From Pomacea canaliculata (lineage: Eukaryota > Mollusca > Gastropoda > Architaenioglossa > Ampullariidae), in assembly GCF_003073045.1 (NCBI RefSeq), contig NC_037591.1, positions 22,973,319-23,037,318 of the forward strand: 64,000 nt of DNA. The letters run 5' to 3'. The stretch's first letter is position 1. Every line of letters starts with the position of its first letter. The notes under the pieces were generated by a model that saw only the letters and a program-made list of their open reading frames with translations, made no database searches and was not told where the DNA came from. Below are positions 48,583 to 62,700 of the stretch, piece after piece. A program made the translations under genes and the position numbers.

Positions 48583-51424
48583 GGCTACCATTCTTGCCCA
48601 TTAAAGCAATGACAATATTTTTTAATGTATTTCTGCGCTTTCCGCACTTAAGAAATTATCTCCCTTTTATCCCACAAAAAGAGTTTAATTATGCCATTGC
48701 CAGTGAACTTACAGTATCCCCATTGTTCTCTAAACTATGAACTCATAATGAATAGCAAGGTCAGGGTGGCATGTCGTTTAACTCGCTTGGTCGTCAACCC
48801 GTCAGCGCATTTCAGCTCAATCCCCATATTTGTCATCCTCAGGTTGTAGGTGGTAGCCATGCAACTGGGTCATCCAGCATCACTGTGATAAAATAGTTGC
48901 TTGCCACCACTACGCTGGGGTTCGAAAGGTCCCTGGTTCGGATTTAACCTCGGGGCACCCGCTCTTGTCCTGGATGTCTCACTGCTTCACAGGAAGCCTC
49001 GATGCCTCTCGTCCCTTCCCCCCTCCATCCCTTCAAAAAGCGAAGTGGAGTGAAAGAAGACAGCAGTGATTTGTGGAGTTCTCAGACGAGCAAGAATCAG
49101 ATCCAGAAGATGGCAGCACAGGAGCGCGAAAGACACCAGAGAAAAGATTGTGCAAAAACCTTCCTCCCTTTAAAAAGAGGTTATGGAAATGATCGAGATT
49201 AACTCCCACACAGACATTATGAGACGGCCTCATAAACCAGAGAAAAATGAAATGCCAAATGTCAACCTATAATAACAATAAAAAGCTTACAGGTCCTAAC
49301 AACGACGAATAAAGATAAATAATAAAAATAAAATCAAGAAAATCGTCACAAATTAATAACGAGAAGACCTCCCCATCCCCTCAAACAAAAAAATCAAATA
49401 AGGTTACTGGGCCAGGTTTCCAGAAAAAGCATTCCAGCAGAATACGGCCACACGTAGGACGAAATAATGAAAGGCAGAAGTGTTGTGCAAGCCTTATATT
49501 GCAGTTTCCATAGCCACGCGCCCTTGTCAACTCTTTTTATAGCCGCGAGATTTTATTTCTCGCCGACAGTGGCGCGGGCACACGATGGGGTCCTCATCCT
49601 CATCCTCTGCACCTCGACCCTCGCACGCCGCCCTTCTCCACCCTCGTCAGCCTCATCAGCTCGCCGTCCTCGGCTGACATCTTGACGCCGCCATCACCGT
49701 CTCCTCCAGCTCCACGCCTCGGGTGCGCTTCATGCGCAAGACCTGTCACATTTTTCCTGGCTGTTTATTTGTTTTGAAGAGAAGGGGAAGGAAGAAGAGG
49801 TGGGGAAAAAACGGAAAAGAACAGAAACACATAAAAGGGAAAGTGAAAGAAAGAAAAGAACCTGAAAAAGTCTGTTTTTGACGAAGACTTTGCGTCGGTT
49901 AGCAAGAAGGCTCAGACCAAACGCAGAATAATTTTTTAATTATTATTATTCCAAGCTGCTGTGGGTTCTCTTTTTATTGGTGTGTGATGGTGGCGGGAGG
50001 AAGAGTTGTTCCAGTTTATTCCCGTCCGAGAAAAAAAAAATGTAACCGTTTAACTTCACGATGCAAGCTGCTTGATGAATTCTGAAAAGTGCAGAACGAC
50101 GAAGCCAGCTGCATAAGCATTTTTGCAGAAGTCTAACTTCCTCTATTTATTCTTTCACATTTGAATACCTAGTCGAAAGTGAGTGGGAAGAGAACGATAC
50201 ACAACAACAATGGAATATTGTAGATAATATTGTAGATAAGGCAAGTACACGCCGTTTGTGGGCCCCGTTAGAAAGTGGGCCGGTGCCCTCTGACATCACC
50301 AGTACTTTTGGGGTACATATTTTATCGTTTCTTCTTCTTGTTCCTTTCTGCCAGTACGAGCTGCACGATGAGGCCAGCCATCGAGACGATGCTCTCATCT
50401 TTGAAGCCGGGTGTCCGGTCTGCTTTCAGTAATGAAGCATTTCTGTAATGACTCTTCAGGCACATAAAGATGAGAGAGCCATTTCAAATTTCATGTATTA
50501 AGGGGAACAATGATATGTGCAGTAAATCAGCTGATTTAAGCAAGCAAGCAAGCAAGCGCACACACACACACGTGAGCATCTGTCAGGCTGGGGAGGAACA
50601 CAGGTGGGACGAGGAGTGGCCGACAAAGAAGTGGCGGAAGCCCCGCAAGTTCTCACACCAGCAACCTCCCACTGTATTAGCACGCGGCACTACCCCGCCT
50701 TTCGCGGTGATTGGCCGAAGGGTGGAGAGAGGGGGGTGGAAAGGAAGGGTGGATGCTCCGATCTTGTAGCAGACCGAGCATGGACCGAGGCCGGAAGCCG
50801 CGCATCAAGACCCGATGGTGCCGCGTGTTTTCCGCCACAGCGAAGCCTGAATGCGAAGACAAATTGGCGTTGTGATGGGCTAACAGAACCGCTGCTAGCA
50901 AAATGGACGGGGCAGAACATTCCAGAATGGGGTGCAGGATAACGGTTTGCAGTTTTCCATTTACACGCACACACACACACATCCTTGCTACCCATTACCC
51001 ACATGCCGACATCTGGTAGCCTTGCGATCAGTCTGGACGTGGCACGTGAGTTAACGGTCCTCGTCTTAGACTAAGAAATTATTTTCACCTAGCTGTGTTT
51101 ACGTGGCACTCCATCTCCCAATAAAAGACAAGAGGGAGGACAAGAGGAGGGACGGAGGTAACTGGCCTTTGATGATGAGCCACCGACGTAGGCCATATCG
51201 AGGCTAAGCAGCCGGCCTGTGTACTTGGAGGTGTCCGGAAGTGAACTGGTAAAACGATCACTTGACACCACTGCGATGAGGACCAAACACTCCTGTGTCA
51301 GATCTCGTCTCGGACTGGCTGACGGGCATTTTTTTTAGGAGGGGGGGGGGAATATTCCCTCCTACCTTCCATCATCTTTTCCCTCATAGGGGGAAATAAC
51401 CTCTAGGTGGAAGGACTTCCCAAC

Positions 51425-51444
51425 CAAAAAAAAAAAAAAAAAAA
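51425..51444 (+). repeat. Poly(A) tract
   Basis: An uninterrupted run of about 20 A. It may be the tail of a degraded retroposon, but no matching body or target duplication was identified. Confidence 0.7.
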
Positions 51445-51489
51445 CCAGGCAGTAAACAGAACAGGCAGATAAAGAAAAACATACTTAAG

Positions 51490-51560
51490 ACAAGATTTGA
51501 ACCCTTGGATCCCAGTCCTAACTGTATTGGTGACTAACTCCACTGGTCTACCAATGCTAG
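51490..51560 (-). mobile_element. tRNA-like SINE head (minus strand)
   Basis: On the minus strand a box A-like TAGACCAGTGG (51550-51540) is followed by a box B GGGTTCAAATC (51504-51494) at tRNA spacing. The flanks do not form an acceptor stem, so a SINE head or tRNA pseudogene is more likely than a working tRNA. Confidence 0.4.
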
Positions 51561-53738
51561 GGAAGGAGTGAAAGAAAATAAGAAAGGAAGGAGAAATTTA
51601 ACAACAATTACAGTCGCCATTTTTTTAAAACCTTGATTTTTACCCAACACTCTCCATCGCTCACCCAAAACCGTTTGGATGCAATCTGAAACAATGGAAC
51701 AGAGTCCAGAAGGGCTGCCCTACACCGATCTGCTCAAGGAGCTAAATAAATCTCATTGCGACCTCCATGGCCCTTTGATTGAAAGCGAGGCTGAAGGGTG
51801 GAAGTCGTGGCCAGTAGTGGTGGTAGTCGTCGTGTTGGCGGAAATGCCAGAGACAAATCCACATTTTCTGTCGATAATGCCACACAAGAGAAAGTGCACC
51901 GAGTTACTCACCTTTATCAGCTCCCTGCTGATCTCCCTTGTTGTCTTCAGCAGGGTGCCAGGCGGCCCGTGTCTCGTCCTCACGGTTCCAAATCAATTAA
52001 TTTCCTCTCACCCTGTGGGCCGCAGCTAGAAGTCAGCTGCTTCACGCCCCGTCTACTTCTCTGTCTACCCAACCTATTCGGTTCTTGATTTATTTCTATT
52101 TGTTCATATTTATGTCTGTCTCTCCTACTCCTTTTCGTGATTTCTTTCTGTCCGTCGGTTAGTTGGTCTTCCTTTCTTTTTCTTTCTTTTTCTGGCTGTC
52201 TGTCCGTCTGGCAGCTAATGGACTTGGTGACTTGTCGGCTGTCACCTCACTGAAGTTGAGCAGCTGCAGGTTATTTAGCACCAAGATTTTTTTTATAAAA
52301 GGGTGGGACATGGCTCCCGCAATTTGCAATCCCTGGTTTGAGAGGTGATGGCAATACAAAGGCGTTTGAGCTTGGGTACAAGAGCATAGGAAATGAGTCT
52401 TCCTGACTATATTAAAATGTTAACGGTCGTAATTTGATTTCTGCTTTTATGTATCTCTGCTTTGTGATGGAAATAAGCTTTTGAGACGAACCTTTTTTAA
52501 TTTTATTTTTACACCCGTTATTTCTGTCTCAAACTTCATTTTCATCTTTTATTTTTTTCTTAAATTTTCTTCTTCTCCTCTTCCACTTTAATCTTTTTTT
52601 TTTTTATTCATCCACTCGAAACGTTTGTGGGGTAGGAAGGGGGAAGGAATGTGAGAGGGAAAGAGGGATGGTTGGAGATGAGCGGAAACAAAGACAAACA
52701 GCGCTAGCGGAGGCTGACAAAAGTTAGATTACTTGTCAGAAGGCCCAGTAGTTATTTCCGCCTTCTGTTCAAGCGATTTCAAGTTGTTTGGGCAAAAAAG
52801 TATGGTACACCAAACTTATCAAAAGCGAACATGCAATTTGTTTCTACCTGTTGCAGGATTATCATTAATTCTGACATAGAGGTACATTGCATCCTCCACC
52901 TCCTCCTTTCTTGATGAACTTCCTCTCCTCCACCGGACAGACCAAGCACTTGTCAGAAGAAGTAGAAACAGAGAAGCTCATTGCAAGTATGGAAGGAAAA
53001 TTTGACCGAAGTGGGATACCATAGAGATGTCGGGGTTGCGACTGCTCAGGGTGGTATGGAACACAAACACATCTCTGGCACTCAGCCTGCGCGTCCAGCT
53101 GACAGCCCATTCTACGGGTCTAGACTGCAAATCGGAGCAATTAGAGGTAAATCAATGCAGGAGCTCTCCTGGCGTTTAGCGCCACCTAACGGCTGTGCGC
53201 CAGGGAATTGCCACGCACGTCTTCTGTGCGGCTTTGTGTTCGCACGTGTCGCCGGTACGCTCGACGAATTGTTTGTACACCGCCAATCCCGTGGCCAGTC
53301 CAGATTTTCTTGGAGAGGGAATAGGGAGAGGGCCAGCCTTCCAGCGCCTTCGCCGTCCCAGACGAAAGGAATTAATTCCAGATATCAGATTTGACTTTTG
53401 ACACGAACTACAGTGCCGGTCTGACAGGACTGGCCTTCAACCTCTGTGGTACTTTCACAGCTCCAGTCTGGTACTACTGCTCCCCACCCCGATACTCCCA
53501 CACCCGTACCCGCACTCACCCACGCGTGGTGCGGCAGTTGCAGCGGTGCAGGCTGGGAAGTGCAGACAAACACGCTGGCGCTCGCTAACTACCCGCCGAG
53601 GACGTCCTAAGTTTTTCTCCCACGGTAGCAGACGTGAGTACTACGGCGTACGGCGTTCATTCACGGCGGGTACACGTACCAGCAGACGACGCAGGAATCT
53701 GCAGCATCGCTGTGCTGCGCTGCGCTGTGCTGTGTGGC

Positions 53739-56700
53739 ATGGGAAGCAGACGTGTTGCGGCGACGTGGATCTTGTTGGTGCTGGATGTACTTCTGGTGTG
53801 TGCAGGTGGGTGTCCATGGGCTCTTTGTGGGGCCACGATTTCTATCTCCATCCTCCTCCGACTCTAGCGCCCGGGGCATGGCGGGTGTGATGGGGGCGCG
53901 TGCTTCCTTGGTGTGATAGTTACGCATGCTTCGCTGATAAAAAGCTTTCGTCCTAAACAGGGGGGGCCACTCAGGGAGTGGGGATTGTAGGTGGAGGGGA
54001 GGGAGTTGGATGGAGGGAATAAGCTGCTGAGTAGGATTGGTGAGCATGACTTTTTTTTAACTTACTTATGATGATTTTTACACGTGTGTGCTCCTATCTT
54101 TTCAATGCGACGTTGTTGACCTGAAAACTGAAGACACTCCTTGGGGAAAAAAAAACTGACACTAGTGGCTGGTGAACATGGTAGCGTGACGAAGGATAGG
54201 AAAACCGTTGAGTTAGGCGCTGGACAGAACTTGACTCACGATCGGTAAATCCCAGACAACAGAGTGTCAAGGTCGCATTTTGTTGTTACCTGATGTCTGA
54301 CTACCCGACAGTCCATCTGATGTCGTATAAACGGCTCTTAGCTTAACGTCTGGTTACATTATCCGTTAGTTTAACGGATTACACAGCCGTTAGTTGACGT
54401 CTGATTACACAGCCATTAGTGTGACATCTGATTATATCTATATATATATATCCGTTAGTTTAACGTCTGATTACACAGCCATTAGTTTGACGTCTGATTA
54501 AATATCCATTAGTTTGACGTCTGATTATATATATCCGTCAGTTTAACGTCTGATTACACAGCCGTTAGTTGACGTCTGATTACACAGACATTAGTTTGAC
54601 ATTTGATTATATCTATATATATATATATCCGTTAGTTTAACGTCTGCTTACGCAGCCATTAGTTTGACGTCTTATTTTATATATTATATCCATTAGTTTG
54701 ACGTCTGATTACGTGTCCGTTACTTCAACATCTGATTACACACCCGTTAGTTTAACGTCTGATTAAATATCCATTAAGTTTAACGTCTGATTACGCGGCC
54801 ATTAGTTTGACGTCTGATTACGTGTCCGTTACTTTAACATCTGATTACACAGCCATTAGTTCGATGTCTGGTTACACAGACATTAGTTTAACGTCTGATT
54901 ACACAGCCGTTAGTTGACGTCTGATTGCATTTCCATTAGTTTGACATCTGATTACACAGCCATTAGCTTGACTGTAATTTGACACAGCTGTTAGTTTGAC
55001 GTCTGATTATATATCCGTTAGCTTAACGTCTGGTTACGCAGCCATTAGTTCGACGTTTGATTACGTGTCCGTTAGTTTAACGTCTGATTACACAGCCATT
55101 AATTTGACTGTAATTTGACACAGCCGTTAGTTTGACGTCGGATTACACGTGCAACAGTTTGACGGACGTGAGCGGAAGACTGCGGCAGGCGTTTGTTTGC
55201 TGCAAGACTGTTTGTGCAGCAAAGTGAAAACTCAAACACAAACTTCTTCATCTCCTGTCTGTCTGACCCAATGAGCCACATCGGAGGATCTACTGATTCC
55301 TCCACTGGCTAACTGCACCCCTAACATTAATGAAATCCTTGATTGATTACTTGATCGATCGATCGATTCTCCCGGGAAAAATTGGTGTGTATGCATGCTT
55401 TCATGTAAACCCTTGATCAATCACGCTGGAATCAATCGATAGATCGATAAACATTGCCCTCGTCATGTTGAAAGTTATTGCACGACGTGCGGTGTACAGC
55501 CAGGCACGCGCTCAGACGGAAGGAGAAATATCAGACACAGATGGATCGATAGCGGTTGTGACGTCACTGACCAGAGATGAGTTATCGACGAATAAACTTG
55601 GCACACGTTTCTTTCTGGCATTCTGTCTTATCGCCAAGCTATCGACCCTTAGCCTCACGATCTCCAACGGTCGCCTGGACGAGTATCGAGTTCGTGCCAG
55701 AAGGAAACAGTGGATGGATGGAAGGGAGAAAAAGATGAAGAAGATGAAGAGAAAGAAAAGTTTTTTAAGACGAGATAATAACGAACAACTCAGAAGACAA
55801 GAAACCTCGCAGTCGCAACCTCATCAGTGCCAGACATGGAAGAACTGATGAAGAAGGAAGGACGGGGAAACCTACAGAGAAGCATCTTTGTCGTGGTCAT
55901 TACCATTCCACAAATCCGAGTCTTTTTTTTTTTCTTTCCCATTCGACGATTTGCTTGTTTGTCTGGGGAGCTCGCAGTTTGGGCTCCCAGGTGAGCGTGC
56001 TGGCCACATCCACGGGAGCAGACGACTGTAATTAGAAAAAAAAAATCCACCACAGGCACGTGACTTACTCCTGGCAGGGCTTCAGGGGATTCCAGCGGGA
56101 TGTCTAGAGCCAGGCTCAGCCTGAAACTCTTCTGAGTAGACAAACTAGTCTGAGGCAAAGATGGATTGCCACCCTCAAACCTTTATCTTGTCGGGTGTAA
56201 CAACTCGTGCTTTGAACATTGCAAGAAAATAATGAAACATCTACTTATAAATATGAAACTAAATAGTTTTATCTATGATAGATTATGGAAATCATATTTT
56301 AAAAGTAATATTTCCAACTGTAAAGATGTAATGATGTTCTCAAACTTCCTGAGTTTCTTGTTCTACTGACATCCACAAACAGCGAGCAAAGAGAATTATA
56401 TATCTATATAATTAATACGATTTCTGTGTGTGTGTATATATATATAAACGCTAAAGCAAAGTGAATGGATGGCTTGATTGTTTTGTTTTTATTTATTAGT
56501 TTAGTTTATTCATTGTTGCTTGAGGAGCATAGGGCCGCAATTATTTAATGAAGGATTGTAATGAAAGGTGGAAGCCAGTAACCAGTGGAAACCAATCTCA
56601 GTGGTGCTTGGAGTGCATCGCAAGACAAAACGGCAAAGAACTGAACGAACTCGCCGCCAGCCAGTGTGAATTATTTCTCCAAGAGTGGTCTCTTATGTAG

Positions 56701-59700
56701 CTTATGACATGGAAATGTGGAGTGTGTGAGTGGGCCAAGCTAAGCACAGGCCAAGAATATTGACTGGGTGTAGCTTGTAATGTGGAGCAGACAGACAGAC
56801 AGACAGAGACAGACAGACACACAGACAGAATATATGCAGGCATGCAGGCAGGCAGACAGACGGACGGACGGACAGGCATGCACGCATTAGGCAGGCAGCC
56901 AGACAAAGACTTAGAAGAAGAGGAAGAAGAAAAGTGTGCAGATGTAACATTTAAATGTCAGGCTGTATGGCTGGCGTGGCTGTAAATTCCCGCTGTGTCT
57001 ACTCAGGCTCATAAGGATTTCATTTCCCGAGCTGCATACAAGATTGAAATTTAAACGTGCTCAGTGCTAAAGGCCAAAGATCAGAAACTGGAGAGTAGCT
57101 GCTTTCCGCAGACATCGCCGTCGTCAGTGTCAACATAACTCGTCATTAAAATCATCGCCAGCATCCAACCACTATCGTTGCTGAACTCCGCCGGTGCCTT
57201 TCAGCTCCGCCGTTATCGAGGTTTGCCAACGAGCCAACTGTAATAATTTTTTTTTCCCTGGAGCTGCGGAAAATGAGTGAAGAGATAAAGATGATAGCGC
57301 TTCTTTCTCACCTTCCTGCCGTCCTGACTTACCTGTTGAGTGGCTGGCTCGCCTGGAGCGGAGTGATAAGCCTGGAGGGGCAAACGTGCTCGTGGATCAT
57401 GTCTTGTTTTATGACGTCACGTGATATCATGTCTTGCGTTTTATTACGTCACGTGATATCATGTCGTGTGCTTTAAGACGTCACGTGATATAATGTCTTG
57501 CGTTTTATTACGTCACGTGATAGCATGTCTTGTGTTTTATGACGTCACGTGTTATCATGTCTTGTGCTTTATTACGTCACGTGATATCATGTCTTGCCTT
57601 GGTTGTGTCACGTGTTTATCATGTCTAGTTCAGCTTAGCCCGGGTATCATCATCATCATCATCATCTATATTTTTTTCTGTCTGTCTTTTCCTATTGCCA
57701 CACGCAAAATAATTATCGCCACACGTCTTCTGCTTGGTGTTATTTTTTTTTTATTCCCGGCAGGTGAAAAGGAGTAGTTCTAACGATGCTGGTAATTGGT
57801 AATTTGTGGAACGAATTTTTAGATGATTTAGTGAGCCCAGCACACAAGGCTGATATTCTTCCCTATCTCTCTCTCTATTTCCACTAAAAAAATTGTTTAT
57901 AAACATTTTGCGTGAGATTTCAAAAAATTTGCTCTATCTTTCTCATTTTCTGTCTGTAACCCTGTGCGTGAACTGTACGCGAGATAATTACCGTTGCTGC
58001 CCCCTAGTGAGACCCTCACCTGTCACCTACAAGACGCAGATGCTATTTTTATTTCAGCAGCCACCTCAGGAGCACGGAAGCTTCCTCCGTCGCCAAAGAA
58101 ACTGCAGGTGAGGACCATCTCGCAGCATGCCATCAAGGTCAAGTGGCATGACCCCGGCAGGCTCAAGGACGATGGGTCACGCTTCTACTCGGTCCGCTAT
58201 AGCGCAGCGGGTCAGGAGGAAAAGCCCAAGTTCGTGCAGACGCAGGAGAAGCGGGTACGGGTGTCCAAGCTGCAGCCCAACACCACCTACGTCTTCGCGT
58301 CAAGGCCGTGGTGGGCAAGCAGGGCAGCCCCTGGAGCGCCACCGCCGCTGCCACCACAGGGGTCACGGGTGAGTTCAAAGGTCGTCAAGTCTGAGAGTAG
58401 CGAGAAGCCAGCTTTAGATTGTGTAAGCTGTTGCGATCTGATACTTTTTATCTCATTCTCCTTCACACTTTTAAACATTTTAAATCCCTTTGTGTAGTGC
58501 ATCGGAGAAATTAGATATTTTTCTCGAGGAATTAAGAGAATTTCCCTCCGGTCCACAGCCCTCCTTCGAGAACAAGAAGAAAGAGACGAATGGACAGATG
58601 GCACAAAAACACATACAGTGAAGTAAACGGTAAAGAAAAAGGAGTTTAGGGACCAGTGCCAGAGGTACAAATTGAGATGATAAAGTCATTGACTTGCCTG
58701 AAAGAATGTGTTCATTTCTAGATGTGCGGAATAAAATTTCGTAAACTCACAAATCCACATGATTAGCCTCATTTGTGAGCCAGCATAAGATGTCGCCCTA
58801 GCAACAGCCGTGACACGTGATATCTGGGGTAGACTGGAATGTTGTGAATGCTTATCTGTCGTTGTAAATTCTCTGGGGCAAAGAAAATGGAAAATGGAAA
58901 TGAAATACTTGTTATCAAACAAAGAAGTGTGTGAATATCTTTGTTACAGTTCCTCCCTCACCCACACCTCACACCCCCAAACCCCACACCCCACACCCCA
59001 CACACACCACGTCTTTCAAAAACAAACGTAGAGTAGTGAAAATCCTTTCACATTACAAGTGTAGTCTGTTGACAGTCATCTGCGAGTGGTTCAACGAGTC
59101 AAAAGCAGGGCGAGGGACGGTAGAGCACATCCCTTTTCTTCTGCCGCCTTTCCCTGATAAAGCAGGTACCAAGCTGGGTGGACCGACGGATGTTTTCTAA
59201 TCACTGGCTAATTGCCTTTGCCAAGTCTATCGTACTAGCAACAGATCGAGGCAACAGCAGCCTCCGTGCATCCTGCTCCACCAAGATTAGCTGCTGGACG
59301 AGACTCCACCTCCAAAACAAAAAAAAAAAAAAATATTTATGTACAAATAAACCGCAGTAAATGTCAATGAATTTGTAATTTTCTCTCCTTTCTTTCTTTC
59401 TCCAGTCGACAGCATCGTCAGGAAGCTACAGGCAACACCCGTGTCGTCAAGGTCAGTCCGGCTGTCGTGGAAACCACCGTTGCTGAGCAACGAAACAGTG
59501 GCTTACGCCATCTTGTGGGCGGAAGTCGACTTCGATAAGACCGAGCGGAGCGTCGTGGTGACCAAGGGAGTCACGACCTTCGTGTTCGATGAGCTCCTAC
59601 CCATCGATTGTACAGCTTCAGGGTGCAGTCGATGCTGAGTGAGGGCCCAGGGGGCAGCACGGAGAAAATTGTTGCGCGCCCTTACTCCGACAAACCTGGC

Positions 59701-62700
59701 AAACCTCCGCGAGATGTGTTTTTAAATGTACTCCAACAGCTCGGTAAGTCTCGCTTCTCTCTCTCATCATCTCCTTCTGCGCCTCCTCCTACGACTCTTA
59801 CCCTTTTGTGTCCTTCCCTTTATTACTTTCCTTGTTCCTCTTTTCGGTTTTTGTACAGTTTTCGTCGTAGCCACGATATGTTTCTTCCTTCGCAAGTGGC
59901 ATTGTCCACTGGCTGCTGTTGAAGATCTTTTCAGACCATGCAGGAGAAGTCTTTGTCCAGAATACGCCTCATACTTATTCTTGACTCCACAGTTCTAAGT
60001 TTCCCTTGTTTCTTTGTTCTTGAAGTATTGAGTATTGAACTTGTGGTGTGTTCTGCTGGATGAATGAAGGACTTCAGCTTAGTCTTGAAGACTAGGAGCT
60101 GGTGGTCTGAAGCAATGCCTGCACCTCTTCTCACTCGGACATCTTGGACATTCCTTCTCACTTTCGAGCAACTGTTATAGTAGTCAAAATGTTTATTAAT
60201 TATTTATTTACGTGATAACAATATTCCTTTCTTTGCTTCAGTCCTGTGGCAAATGGTAGCATTCGGTTTTTTTTCTCTCCCATTGTTGTTAACTCTGCAT
60301 GTGTTTCGTGAACTCATGTGAGTTTTTATGAGTAGTGCTTCTAACAAAAGGAGGAATAAGGGTATGGGAACAAAAACATTTCAAAATAGACAAAAGAAAA
60401 AAACGAAGGAAAGACACGATGTGAGACCTGATATCCTGCATGGAGCCTCACGTGCGTGTGCGCAGGGAAGGAGGAGAAGAGGATTATGGGGCAGGGATGG
60501 AAAAGGAAAAAAAAAACCACGCTGAATCTCTCTCTCTTTCTCCTTTCCTCTCTCTCTCTTTAACAAGTTGCTCCCCTTCTCCCTCAGTCTGCTATTGGGT
60601 CAGAGTTGAGTTCCAGACGGACAAACGAGTCTGCAATCAGACAAATGATAGCCTGGGTGAACAGCAGACAAATGATAGCACGGGTGAATAGCAGGAATCA
60701 TCAAGAGTGGAGGTTCCATACATCCCCCTCGTGCCCCCGGGGTCTGGGAGAGTCGTCTGCTTAAAAATACATCTAACGGCTTGATAGGATCGGCTCATCT
60801 CGAGATGGGTTTCAAGCGAAACCTTTGTTTATAATTGAATTCAGAAACTGGAGATATAAAAAAGATTTTTGGATGTTTTTGGGGTACAGTACTTGCTGGT
60901 GTCCTGGCGACCCCCACCCGTGCGTCGCCGCCATGGCGTGTTGCTAGGATACAAAGTACAGTACAAACGAAAGGGCAGTCGCCGTGGGGACCTGTGCACT
61001 GTCATCACCAAGCCAAGGGACACGCAGTACATTCTGACAGGTAAGCACACACACACATACACATTATACTCTCACCGACGGACGTACACCACGCGCAAAT
61101 AGATTCATAAACACACGTAAGCGCACGCGCACGCACACACACACACGAAGTGGATATGAATTAAAGTCTGTAGGGGAGGACTGGAGGGACAAGTCATTGG
61201 AGAAAAAAATCGTGATTTAGTTCTGTGCACATGTTTCTCTTTTGGTCCTTTTGTGACGAAGACCCACGTGACTGGTGTGCAGACGTTGCTGAAGGCGAGA
61301 TTTACAAAGTCCGGGTGGGCGCCACAACTGTCAACGGCACCGGACCATTCTCAGCCTGGGAGAAAGTGGCCATCCCGGTCGCCAACAAATCCGAGTCGGG
61401 TAAGGAAGGAAAGAAGGAAGGATACAGATGAATGAACGATCATTAAATTAAATAAGGTTTAATTTCAAGACGAGGCCGTGAATAGCTGGGAACAAATGTG
61501 CACTTTCCCATCATGCCAACACATTCCACTTTGCTGGGAACTCCGCTTGCGACAACAATGTTCTAGCGCCAGGAAAATAAATCACAGGATGTTTAGTACT
61601 GCTGGGGGAAAGGTTGAGATGATGGAGGAGTGGGAGGCTGCACATGCCTGAGAATACTGTTCATTTCTCTACTGTCTTGTACCTTACTTCACCCTCCCCA
61701 TCCTCAGACGCCATTTTCCTGTCCGTAACGGTACTGGACCACTGATCTGACTACACTCATAGGACAAGTATTATTAATAAGAATTTCCCTGCAGGCAGCA
61801 AGTGCAATGCGATTTGACAGGAACAATCGGCTTGGCAGTCTCTCTCTCTCTCACACACAAAGAACAGAAGGTATAAAAGAGAGAAGAGAAAGTCAGCAGC
61901 TGCTGAAAGCATTTCCACAAAACGTGGGTCTTAAGGCCAGACTTGAAAACATCAAAGGTGGTACTAGCGCCAAGTGATGGTTAATAAATGTTCTTACGAG
62001 GGAAAATCCCAACCTGCGTGTAGCAGATGAAGCAGATAATCGTTTCTTCGATCGCTCCAGGGGAAACGACTCCATTTTGTAAAATATAGGAGACGAGGGA
62101 GTGTGAAGAATTATAATTCCCAAGCGAACCAACTCAACTGAAAGTTAAGTCCTTGATACGGAGCTAGCACGCAAGCGGGAAAAATTTTCGATGTGGTGTG
62201 GATAGATGTGTGAGGGGGTACAGGGATGGTGTTGGAGTAGCAGGAGAGAGAATAAAGAAGAAAGAGAGAGAGATAAAATAAGAGGAGGTAAGAGAGAGAG
62301 GCGGAGAAGAGGGTGGGTAATTGAGGTGTTCAAACTAACAACGATGCCATGGCACATTATCAGAAAAAAATCTTTCCCCAATGATTGTTGTCGTCCTTGT
62401 TGTGTGTGTAGCGGAGAACAAGCAGCGAAAGAAGAGCAACAGCACGAGCGAGATGGAGGAGACGCCCGTCCGGCCGGAGAGCCTGGCACGCTGGAGGTGC
62501 GCAGCACGGCCATCACCCTCACCTGGACACAGCCCCAGCCTCCAGCGTGCTGCCCTGTCGTGGCCTACCGCATCCTCACACGTAACCTCAACAGTGAGTG
62601 TCAACACGTGATAACACGCACGTGACACGAGCGAGACATGTAAATATGTGTCACCTACTACGACAGATGACACAAAGGTGACTGTGACAAAGCTGACATA

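Larger units (their letters stand above)
42391..53738. other. Gene-poor interval
   Basis: More than 11 kb in which I find no open frame with convincing protein-like sequence or flanking splice signals. It holds microsatellites, a 73-bp tandem repeat at 47744-47903, a tRNA-like SINE head near 51490-51560 and a poly(A) tract at 51425-51444. Open frames near 47203-47637 and 51679-52029 look like chance. GC rises towards 53.0-53.7 kb, before the receptor gene. Confidence 0.55.

Noticed and set aside
51490-51560. A working tRNA gene on the minus strand
   Set aside because: Box A and box B are present, but I see no convincing acceptor stem or anticodon stem, so a SINE head is likelier.
53661-54047. 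128-residue minus-strand frame over the receptor first exon
   Set aside because: It is the antisense of GC-rich 5' sequence and exon 1; the plus-strand signal peptide with a phase-1 donor explains the region better.
56598-56985. Open frames with repeated CLSV/RQTD motifs
   Set aside because: They are translations of the (CAGA)n microsatellite on both strands.
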